Assembly (NCBI GenBank): GCA_963555705.1
Contig: OY743168.1
Coordinates: 23,938,139-24,002,138 of the forward strand
From: Ligustrum vulgare
Lineage: Eukaryota > Streptophyta > Magnoliopsida > Lamiales > Oleaceae
Direction: 5' to 3'
Length of the DNA: 64,000 nucleotides
Below are positions 48,477-59,075 of the stretch, one piece after another. Each line of letters starts with the position of its first letter. Positions within the stretch are counted from its first letter, which is position 1. A program made the position numbers and the translations under genes. Under the pieces are notes generated by a model. The model was not told where the DNA came from. It worked only from the letters and a program-made list of their open reading frames with translations, and did not search any database.

Positions 48477-49306
48477 GTCCTGTTCTTTTTCCTAAAAACG
48501 CGTTCTCTTTATCATTTTCGAAAACGTATTTTAGAAAGAAAAAAAATTGTACACAAAACGCTCAAAACCTTGTTTTTGGCATTTTGAGTGTGTTTCAACA
48601 AAAATGTTCAAAACATGGAAAACATGTTATTATTTTTATTTTTTTGGAGAATTATCCTACCTTGGAATTAAGCCTAAAATAATTTTTTTTTTTTTTTTTT
48701 TTGGAATTATCCTACCTTGAAACTAAGTCTAAAATAAAGTTTTATTAAATTCAATATATATATAAAAAAAAAAAAACTTTAAGTCAGAATTCTTATTTTT
48801 ATATTTCAAAAAATTCCTTGATAAATGGACTCTGTGTTTGATTATTTTGGCTTAGGACCAATTGCATCCATTTTGTTTACATGAACTCGTGTTTAATTGT
48901 GTCTTGAACATGATTGTGGCAACAATAATTAGAAAATCTAATTTCTTAAAATATTTTTGAAACTTGATCATTAATGACTTTATCTATTTTTATAATATTT
49001 TTCTAGTCATTATTAAATTAGTCCAATAAAAATTAGATAAACTAATTTCTTATAATAGAAAGTAAATCTTCAAAAGACAACTTTTTAATACTTTAACCCA
49101 CAAGCAAATTAATTACAAATAGTCAAAGTAATATTCTGCAAAATTTCAAACAGAAGATGTTTTTCATTTTTTCATTTTTAAAAACAGTTTTCAGAAATGA
49201 CAAACAGAACGAATGTTCAACATATTTTAAAAAAGGAAATGAAAACAAAAAATAGAAAACGTTTTCAAAAATAAAAATTGAAAATGAAATACAAACAAAA
49301 CGCCAC
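48477..49306. mobile_element. Unclassified 830-bp insertion in the Copia 2 left LTR
   Basis: Boundaries come from comparing the two LTRs: CTAAA is duplicated at 48472-48476 and 49307-49311. Ends GTCCTGTTCTTTTT and, in reverse, GTGGCGTTTTGTTTG are only weakly similar. Inside, ATTATCCTACCTTG(G/A)AA(T/C)TAAG is tandemly repeated about 60 bases apart (48652 and 48708), and several TTTTCATTTTC/GAAAATGAAA words are inverted. No ORF. Confidence 0.65.
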
Positions 49307-50083
49307 CTAAATATGTCCCCAAAAACTCCGTGTGATTAAAATAGGAATTCACAACTCAAATAAGTCAAATCACAAACAATAGAATATAGAAATTATAAAT
49401 AGCAATGCGATAACATAAATAATTATTTAACGTCGTAAAACTCTCCAATGAGAAGGAAAAATCGACAGGACAAACCGACAATTTCACTATTACCAAATAA
49501 TAGTAATACAATATTTTCTTCCTTAGATTTTTGCCCTAAATTTAGAGGTAACACAATACACACCTTCAAGAATCAATCTTGACAACCACAATATATATCA
49601 TCTAATAAAATAGATGGAACTCAACAACAACAACAAAAACAATACAATACAATACAATAGAAATTAAATAGCACCTAAAACCATTCTAAGATAATACTTA
49701 GAGAACCTAAGTTGAGGAAGAAGAAAACAACAAATAACATTTCTTCCAATAGTATAGGTTGCCTCTCTATTGTTGTGTCAGTGTGTATGGCAGAAAAATG
49801 AAAACAAAGCCACTGACTTTTCATCCCCACAGTCCACTACGAGTATTGTGAATACCCAACCTCTATTCGTGATTTTCTCTCACAGTAAGAAGACAAGTCT
49901 GCTCCAATTAATTAGATTAGGAGGTAAGTTAATTGAAATTGCATCAAAGGTCCTCCAAGTCTTAATTAATGTATTACCCAATAATAATACATCAGTTGGA
50001 CCAACTTTAAGTTATGGGCTTAATTAATTTAGGCCAACAATTTCCCCCTCCATCCCATGAGGGAGGCACACCCAAGACACCAT

Positions 50084-53000
50084 TCACTTGGAATCCATAT
50101 CGGCATGCTCTGCACAAAATTCAAGCTTTCGCTTGGTAACAACCTTGGTCAACATATCAACAATATTTTTACCAGTGTGGATCTTTTCCAATTGCATCAA
50201 TTTTTCATCAATCGCTCCACGTATCCAATGATACCTCACATCAATATGTTTAGTACGAGAATGGAAATTAGAATTCTTACTCAGCTCAAGAGCATTATGA
50301 CTATCACAGTAAATGAAGTACTTACCTTGCTTCACATTGAGCTCCTCAAGAAACTTTTTCATCTATATCATCTATTTACCTGCTTCGGTAATATACTCAA
50401 CTTCAATTGTAGACAAAGCCACACATTTTTACAATCTTGACTGCTAAGAAACAGCTCCTCCTGCAAAAGTAAATAAGTACCCAGATGTAGACTTTCTATT
50501 TTCAAGATTTCCTGTCATATTTGCATCTGTATACGCTGTTAAAATTGGCTGAGCTCCCCTGAATCCCAAACACAAAGTAGAAGTTCCCCTAAGATACTAC
50601 ATAATCCATTTTACTGCTTCCCAACGATCTTTGCCCTGATTAGAGAGAAATCTACTTACCACGCCAACTGCATGTGCAATATCTGGATGAGTACATACCA
50701 TGTCATATATCAAACTACCAACTGCTAAATAATAGGGTACTGCTTCCTTCTTCTTCTTCTTCTTCTTCTTCTCTTCACTCGTTGAAGGACAATATCTTTT
50801 GGTAAGTTTGAGATGACCTCCAAGAGGTGAGCTAACTGATTTAGCTCCTTTCATACTGAACCTTTCAAGTACCCATTCAATATCCTTTTCTTGTGATAAC
50901 CACAACATCTTAGATTTTGTCTCGAACTATCTCCATGCCTAATATTTGTTTAGCCGACCCCAAATCTTTCATATCAAATGACTTATTTAAGGTTTCCTTC
51001 AATTTCTTGATCAACCCCACATCCTGGCCAACTATAAGTATATCATCAACATATAGCAGTAAAATAATAAACTTGTCACCTGGAAAAGATCTAATATAAA
51101 CACAAGAATCTGTTGTCCTTCTTGTGTATTCCTGATTGGCCATAAAAGCATCAGACTTTTTATACCACCGTCTTGGTACTTGCTTGAACCCATACAAACT
51201 CTTTTTCAATTTAAATACAAGGTGTTCTTCCCCTTTTGTTCAAAACCTTCTGGTTGAAGCATATAAATATCTTCCTCCAAATCACCATGTAGGAAGGCAG
51301 TCTTCACATCAAGTTGCTCAATTTATAGGTCTAGACTGGCTGCTAACCCCAAAACAACTCTGGTGGATGCCATTTTCACAACAAGAGAAAAGATCTCATC
51401 AAAATCAACACCATATTTCTGCCCAAAGCCTTTAAGAACCAAACCAGCCTTTTACTTCATCAAATCACCATTGTCATCCCGTTTGATTTTATACACCTAT
51501 TTATTTCTCAACGCTTTTCTGCCCTTAGGAAGATTCACCAAGTTATAAGTATCATTCTACCTCAAAGAATTCATCTCTTCGATCTTTGCTTTCATCCACT
51601 AATCTTATCTCTGTTAGCATGTGGCTCAGAAAAACTTTCTGGCTCCCCATCAATAGTAAGCAAAATATAGTCAGAAGTAGGATACCTAATAGATGGCATG
51701 TGATCTCTAGTAGACCTTCTGACATGTGCTTATTCATCTTCTTCTGTGTCAGGTATTAGCTCCCCTTCATTAGCACTCTCATCAGCTAATATATCAACAT
51801 GAGCAACGTCATCAACATTCTCATCAGTAGGAGCTAAATTCTCTTCAAGAATAGACTATGATGTTGAAGTACTAGTAGATGCGAGATCAAGAACAACTGC
51901 AGTCACTCTAGGCTGCTCCAATTTATCCAAATCTTCAATGGTTTGGTCTTCATGAAAGACCACATCTCTGCTTCTCACAATCTTCTTTTTCTCTGGATCC
52001 CAAAATTTGTACCCAAATTGTTTATCACCATAACTGAGAAATATACAAGGAGTAACTCTGTCATCAAAGTTCGATCTCTATTCCTTAGGTACGTGCACAA
52101 AAGCTTTGCACTCAAACACCTTCAGATGAGAGTAGGAAACATCTTTTCCTGTCTAAACTCTTTTTGGAATATCGAAATCCAAAGGAACAGATGGAGATCT
52201 ATTAATCAAATAGCAAGCAGTCTAAACTGCTTCATCCCAAAATACTTTGGGTAGCTTGGCTATCTTCAACATGCATGTGACTCTATCAAGAATGGTACAG
52301 TTAATTCTTTCTGCCACACCATTATGTTGAGGACCTGCTTTTGTAAACTCATGTCGAATCCCAAATTTTAAGCAATAATCTCTGAACTCATGTGAAGTGT
52401 ATTCCCTACCATTATCTGTTCTAAGACATTTTAAGGACTTCCTTGTTTCTCGTTCTACCAAGGCATGAAACTGTTGAAAATTCTGAAATACCTAATCATT
52501 AGATTTAAACATATAAACTCAAAGCTTCTTAAAAGCATCATCAACAAAGGTAAGGAAATACTTAGTTCCATACAAAGAAGCTACATCACTAGGAGAGCAC
52601 ACATCGGAATACACAAGTTCTAAAATATCATGTTTTCTTTTAAATGAACCACTAAAAGAAACTCTGTGGTGTTTTCCATTGTGATCGCATTGGTTTAGAG
52701 ACATACATTTGGCTAAGGGAATAGATGTCTTAGCCAGAACCTGCAAACCTTTTTCAGCCATGTGACCAAGCTTCTTGTTCCATATATCAGGAGAAGTATC
52801 TTCAACTACATTCACCTAGAGAGTGCAACAAACTTTTCCTTTGGAAACAATCAAAGTGTCCTTTAACAATTCTCAATTCAAATCACCGAATTTGTTGTAA
52901 TAACCAGTCTATCAGGAGCCATAACTGAAATTATATTGAGGCGTATATCAACAATATGTCTCACATCATTCAGTATCAACGAGTAGCCAAGTTATGTTTG

Positions 53001-53965
53001 CAAGTAAATATCACAAATCCCAACTATCTTAGATTGGCTAGTATTTTTCATCTTTGAAATACCCAAATCACGAGTTGTGTAATTCGCAAACAAGTTCATG
53101 TTCGAACAAACATGGTAGGAAACACCACTATCAACAATCCACTCAGTACTAGGATTACCCACGTGTAGGCAATGACCATCTACACAAGGAAGTACTTCAT
53201 CACCGATGGACACAACAGTTGTAATGTTCTTTTCAACTTCCTTCTTTTGATTGTTACCTTCTCTTTGCTCTCTCAACCAAAATCGAAAATTTCTTTTAAT
53301 GTGACCCACATTGCCACAAGGGTAACAAGCTAATTTTTTGTCTTTTGATTTTGAACGACCTCTTGACTTGCTGCGACCTTTCTGCCATCTATTCCAATTT
53401 CTCCCCATGTCCTCTACAACAAGAGAATGTACATGATTTGACCCTACTGTACACTTGAGGACTTTTTTCTTGATTCCTCATTCTGCATACTATCTTTCAC
53501 AAACTCCAAAGTCAAAATACTACTAAGAGCAAAATTACTAATAGTCACAAAAAGGTCTCCCAATTGTCGGCAAAGAACTCAAAAGCAACAAAGCTTGCAA
53601 TTCATCTTCTAGTTTCATACCCATAGTAGACAACTGATTTACAATGTTCTGGAAATTGTTCAAGTGCTCTATCACACCCATGCCATCTTTGTATTTCATG
53701 TTGACCAAGTCTCTAATCAGAAAAGACTTTCTGGATGCAGTCTTCTTCTCTAACATAGACTCTAATTTCGACCATAATTTATGTGCGCAATCTCTTGTGC
53801 AACATGGTGAAACACACTATCATCCACCCACTGTCTTATAGTTCGATAGTCTTTCTAATCTGTTTGGTCCACTCTTTTTCTGACATATCATTCGGTTTAG
53901 CTGTGTCACCCTCAATAGGGTCATGCAAATCCATACAATAAATGATATCCATCGCCCTAGCTTCC
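50084..53965 (-). pseudogene. Copia 2 gag-pol remnant
   Basis: Gag about 53965-53538 (DIIYCMDLHDPIEGD; LLLLSSLP). Zinc knuckle at about 53320 reads CYPCGNVGHIKRNF, with the last Cys replaced by Phe. Protease WIVDSGVSYHV lies at about 53130; integrase at 52815-52222 (KKLGHMAEKGL, RTDNGREYTSHEF, QHNGVAERIN); reverse transcriptase at 51750-50597 (KKSLYGFKQVPRRW, YVDDILIVG, DIAHAVGVVSRFL); RNase H at 50362-50084 (CDSHNALELSKN, RTKHIDVRYHW). Numerous stops. An in-frame AAG microsatellite at about 50746-50776 encodes a run of lysines before the RNase H domain. Confidence 0.87.
50746..50776 (-). repeat. (TTC)n/(GAA)n microsatellite in Copia 2 pol
   Basis: Ten or so TTC units on +, read as polylysine on the coding strand, where related Copia proteins have a short acidic/lysine stretch. 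Confidence 0.85.
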
Positions 53966-54388
53966 AAGTCACCCAATTATGATTAATGAGTCTAATATTT
54001 AGACAACCAACCGGATCCTACATTTCAATCCACACAACCCAACCTAAGGTCTGATACTACTGTTGGGAAATTGGACTACTAGAATTGCCAACACGAGTAG
54101 CAAAGCTAATATTTCCCCAAAATTCTGTGTGATTAAAATAGGAATTCACATCTCAAACAAACCAAACCACAAACAATAGAATATCAAAATGATAAATAGC
54201 AACGCGATAATACCAATAATTATTTAACTTCATAAAACCATCCAATGAGAATGGGAAAATCGACTGGACAAATCGACAATTTTACTATTACCAAATAATA
54301 GGAATACAATATTTTCTTCCCTAGATTTTAGCCCTAAATCTAGATTTAACTCAATACTCGCCTTCAAGAATCAATCTTCGCAACCACT

Positions 54389-54683
54389 TAGTGATGGCAA
54401 CGGGGCAGGTTCGGGTACCCCTTCCCGTGAATTTTGGGGCGTGGCGGGTCACCCCCATCGACTCGTTTATATTTTTTTAGTTTTCTTTTTTATTTTTTCA
54501 GTATTTTTTGTTTTTTTCCTTATTTTTTTATTAATTAATTTATTCGGAGCGGGTTTGAGTCAGGGCGGCCAAACCCGCCCCTCGCCCCCGCGACATGCTC
54601 AAGTCGCGGAACTCGCCCCGCCGACCAGCGGGACAGTTTTTTTCTCCCTATTCGGGTCAGGTCCAGGTTTTTTGCTATCTCTA
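54389..54683. mobile_element. Non-autonomous hAT element in the Copia 2 right LTR
   Basis: 295 bp between CAACCACT (54381-54388) and CAACCACA (54684-54691). The opposite LTR near 49590 has a single CAACCACA, the empty site. Ends TAGTGATGGCAACGGGGCAG and, in reverse, TAGAGATAGCAAAAAACCTG. GC-rich subterminal arms, T-rich centre. Confidence 0.92.
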
Positions 54684-55157
54684 CAACCACAATATACATT
54701 ATCTAATACAATAGATTGAACCCAACAATAATAATACAATAGAGAATAAATAGCACCTAAAACCATTCTAAGATAATACTTAGAGAACCCAAGTTGAGGA
54801 AGAAGAAAACAACAAATAACCTTTCTTCCAATAGTATAGGTTGCCTCTCTATTGTTGTGTCTGTGTGTATGGCGAAAAAATGATGACAAAGCCACTGACT
54901 TTTCTTCCCCACAGCCCACTGCGCGTATTGTGAAAACACAGCCTCTGTTTGTGTTTTTCTCTCACAGCAAGAAGACAAGTATGCTCCAATTAATTAGGTT
55001 AGGAGGTAAGTTTATTGAAATTGCATCAAAAGTCATCGAAGTCTTAATTAATGTATGACCCAATAATAATACATGAGTTGGACCAAGTTTAAGTTATGGG
55101 CTTAATTAATTTAGTCCAACAATTTATAATAATGTATACATGTTATCAAAATAAATA

Positions 55158-55310
55158 ACCTCCTTTTGGTAACAATTTAGTGATTTATAAACTGATTTAT
55201 TTATGATTTGAGGTAAAATATGTTATTGAAAAGTGGAAAGAGAGAAAATATGTGTAGTGAAAAGTGGTTTGATAAATTGTGTGGTTCAAACCATTTACCA
55301 AAAGGAGGTT
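55158..55310. mobile_element. Stowaway-like MITE, intact
   Basis: 153 bp with perfect terminal inverted repeats ACCTCCTTTTGGTAA and TA on each side (55156-55157, 55311-55312). Related to the truncated copy at 6850-6990. Non-coding. Confidence 0.8.
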
Positions 55311-57599
55311 ATATGAACAATGTAACACTTGAATACAAATTTAACAAAATAAAACTACGCATTCGAAATCAATTACCCGTATTATTAAATTATTATAGAA
55401 ACTGCACATTTTAAATACACATTTTAATCAATTTTAATCAGAATGTGTGATTATAAAGCTGCTCATTCAAAAACGATTATCAGCGTTCATAAATGATTAT
55501 AAAAACTACGCATTTCACATAACACGTTTTAATCAATTTCAATCACACGTTTTGTTGTACCTCCTACTATCCAAAATTATGAGCACACTTCTCGGCCATT
55601 AAAAACTTACAGATTATGAGAATTAGATGAAGAAAATTTTGAACAAAATTGATAAATCCGAGCTTTGCGATTTCACGCAATTCCCTTAAGAAAAATTTGC
55701 TCCCCCTAATGTTGAAAGGTTCCAAGCAATTGTCTCTCAGTATAGAATGGATTTCATTCTTGTAAATATAGCACCCTCTCTATCAAGAACCCACGAACAG
55801 AACTTCTAATTTATATCGAACTCAAGAAAGAAGGTTGCAGAAAGAATTAAACAAGAATTTTGAATTTTTGGATGATTAGAATTGTCACGGCCCAAAAATT
55901 CAGACTATTTTTTTTTCAAGTCTACTATTGACTACTAGTAGCATAAAATGAACTGAAAGCGCAACTATGAGGGGCTACTAGTAGCGTACTCTCAGAAACA
56001 GGGAACTTTAATACATTTACTAAAAACTCTTTCTAAACTTGTTTACCCCGTTACAAATTTAGGATTATTATCCTTACTTTGATTTTAACATTTTAATAAC
56101 AATCGAGTAAAAATGGTTTCAATATCAATATTTCATAAGAGTGGAACTTAAAACTTTAAACGAAACTTTAAAATACAAGGCTCATTCTTTTCATACACTT
56201 TACATCTCAAAATAAAACCCGAACTAATAATTTACTTATAAATATAAAGAGAATAATATTTACATTCCAAAATTAGTTCAAGCTAAAGAGAAACTTAATC
56301 TCTCATTATCTTCGGTTACCAATGAGTACTCTTCATTCTCGACCAGCATTCTCCATTGGGAATCCACACATACAATAACTAATGCTCCATTGCCCATAAA
56401 AAGAGATATGAAACAACTGTGAACCACGTGGTTCAGTGAATAAAACTTGATGCAAGTAATAAGAGGTTAATTTGAACATAAAGTGTATGAAGTCATATAA
56501 ACATCTATCGTTCTCATTATTTTCTTGTCAAACTTTCACATTTTCGAGGAATGAATATTAAATCATACACTATACCTCTTAACTTTAACTTTCATCATTT
56601 ACTAAAGTAATAATTTGAGCATTCGAATAGCAAACTTAGTTTGCTAACCAACTCAAGCAACTTTAAAGATCATATTCAATTTAGTCCTGATAACAAATTT
56701 CATTGATATTGATATCATACAAGCACCATTTACTTATTCTCTTACATTTGCTTCTTTTACTACTTTCTAACCTTAACATCAATTCTCATATAGTACAAGA
56801 AATCATAATCAATTCAACGTATCATTTGTAATCACTTCACAACATTTACTTCCATATAACTATATTCAAGTAATCAATTTCATATTTATGACATGAATGT
56901 CATGCATGAAGTGATATGTATGAGTGATCATGTTATTCACTTTCTCATGCTTTCTTTCTTTCTTTGAAAAGTGACATGAATGAGTATGACTTTTCACTAT
57001 TTGCATTTCTTTCATGTCTTTTACTTTAGGGGCTCTTCCCATATTAGGGTCGTGCATCGCGCGCATCATATGTGTATCTACAACACAAGGTCACTATTCA
57101 TAAATGGCGTGCTTTTACGCCTCCTAGTACAAAAGACTTGGAATTCTTTTATTTGGGCTTGCTAGCATATATATAAAAGAGACACTTACCCCCGAAGGGT
57201 GCCTCATGAGATACTTATCCCCAAAGGGTACCTCACAGCCCGTGACCAATTAGGGACTTTCTCCCTAGATGCATCGACCTAAATAGGGATTTTCTTAATT
57301 GTTCATATCATTTCTTGAAAATATCATTTGAAAGATCTTATACATAATCATTTCTTCGCATTTTGAAAACACGTACTTTGCTCTTCTATGTGAAATGATC
57401 ATGCATGCTTGTGATGATGAGATAAAATGCTATTTTTCAATTATCATGTGAAAGACTTTACATAATAACATTCATCACATGTTGAAACATAATACCTTAT
57501 CCTTAGCTTAACACAAAATGGATCAAGATCAAGTCTTTCACTATAGAATAAAGCTTCCTATGTTTACTACATAGAATCTCAACCTTTGAGTTACATCCT

Positions 57600-59075
57600 A
57601 GAAGCTGAATTTAATCTTTAACTTCATCAAAATTTTGATTCTAATTTGTAGGTGATCACAACTTAAGAAAGTAACTCAAGTAGATTTTTACATCACTAGC
57701 ATCACATCTTATTACTTTCCATCATGTGTAATAATAACATAAAATACAATCCAAACCTATAACACAAGTGTTGCCACAAGTTTGATATCATAAAGTCTAC
57801 AAAAATTCAATTCTAAACATCTTTATGGTCATAATTAAACCAATTCAATCCCAGCAGATTTTTACATCATGTATATCACATTTTATCATCTTAAAATCTT
57901 ATTTTAATCTTAATATATATAATAACAAGATAGTTGGCCTAAGTTTTCCCGTCAAAACTGCTGACATCATTTTATTTTTTTCGGTCAAAATATGACATTT
58001 ATTTGTTTGACTTAAGATTATTAAATATCAATTATATCAGTATCATTGCATTGGCACTCATTCCCCACTTCACGAGAATCAGTACATTGGTACTAACAAA
58101 TTGTTTAATCAATTCTATAATACATTGATTCATTAGTTGGATTATTTTTATATGGTTTTCAAGAACAAATTATGTAACATTCAAGAATGTAAAAAAAGAA
58201 AAGAAAAAAAAAACAATTTCCTTTTGTGAAATAATTTTTTTTTTATCATTATTATATTTTGACATTACTAAAAATATCTACAAAAATATTATTTGTAATG
58301 TTGAGCAACATTAACGCAAGAAATAAAAAATATTGTTATTTTCGATAAATAAATTTAATACACGTGCAATTCCTTTTCATGTATTGATTGATGTTCTGCA
58401 CGATCTAATTGAAAAGTTTTAATATCCTAAATTTTAAGGATTGATATAATAAAGTCCAATAAAGAAATTATGTCTATTCATTCTTTGGGAAAACATTTTT
58501 TTCCTGTGATCATTCTTTGAATTATGTTTGGGCATTCATTAATTCACATCTCATTTTTTAAAATTCATTTTTAACTATATTTTATTAATGAGGTATTCTA
58601 TACATGATATAAAAAAAATCTCTACTTTTTAACCATATATTCTCCTATAATATACATTTCTATACCACATTTCTATTTAATTGTATTGTATGCAATGATT
58701 GTTTAAAAATTATGAACCACAATTATTATTTTTAAAGAAGTTTTTTTAATTTACATTGAATTTCGCTATTGAATACTTTTTTATTTTTTCATATTATTTC
58801 CCATAATATATGAATTTAATTATTTTTGTTATATATTTCTCACATTTTCATTAATTATTGAATATATTTAGTTAGTTAGTTATTCATTAATTAATAATTA
58901 TAATTTTTTTTCTGTGCAATGCACGGGTGCGAATACTAGTCATGTGTAATAAGATAAAATAAAACCCAAACCTATAACCCAAGTGTTGTCATAAGTTTGA
59001 TATCATAAAATCTACAAAATTCAATTCTAAACATCTTTATGGTCATAATTAAATCAATCAATATCAGCAGATTTT
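57600..59075. repeat. Tandem repeat inside the 6-kb unit, split by a Helitron
   Basis: Two units share CATGTGTAATAA, CCAAACCTATAAC, TTTGATATCATAAA, TTCTAAACATCTTTATGG and AGCAGATTTTTA. Unit 1 starts about 57660 and unit 2 about 57850. The second is interrupted at 57908-58939. A third partial AGCAGATTTTTA is at about 59065. Confidence 0.7.
57908..58939 (+). mobile_element. Non-autonomous Helitron in the 6-kb unit
   Basis: 1032 bp. Starts TCTTAATATATATAATAA after host A (57907). Ends with hairpin GTGCAATGCAC, then GGGTGCGAATACTAG (58939), followed by host T (58940). Start and end resemble those of the Helitron at 29197-29928 (TCTTAAT...; GGGTG(C/T)GA(A/T)ACTAG), so both belong to one family. 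The flanking tandem unit is continuous when it is removed. No ORF. Confidence 0.85.

Larger units (their letters stand above)
47732..55121 (-). mobile_element. Copia-type LTR retrotransposon (Copia 2, TNT1-94-like) with nested insertions
   Basis: Exact five-base duplication ATTTA at 47727-47731 and 55122-55126. The left (3') LTR is 47732-50039, enlarged by two insertions. The right (5') LTR is 54061-55121, enlarged by one. Shared LTR phrases include TGTTG(A/G)GAAATT(A/G)GACTAC, CTATTACCAAATAATAG and TTCTTCCAATAGTATAGGTT. Next to 50039 the - strand has GGAGGGGGAAAT (polypurine tract). Inside 54061 it has GTAGTATCAGACC (primer site resembling TGGTATCAGAGC). The inner coding region is a degraded gag-pol. 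Confidence 0.92.
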
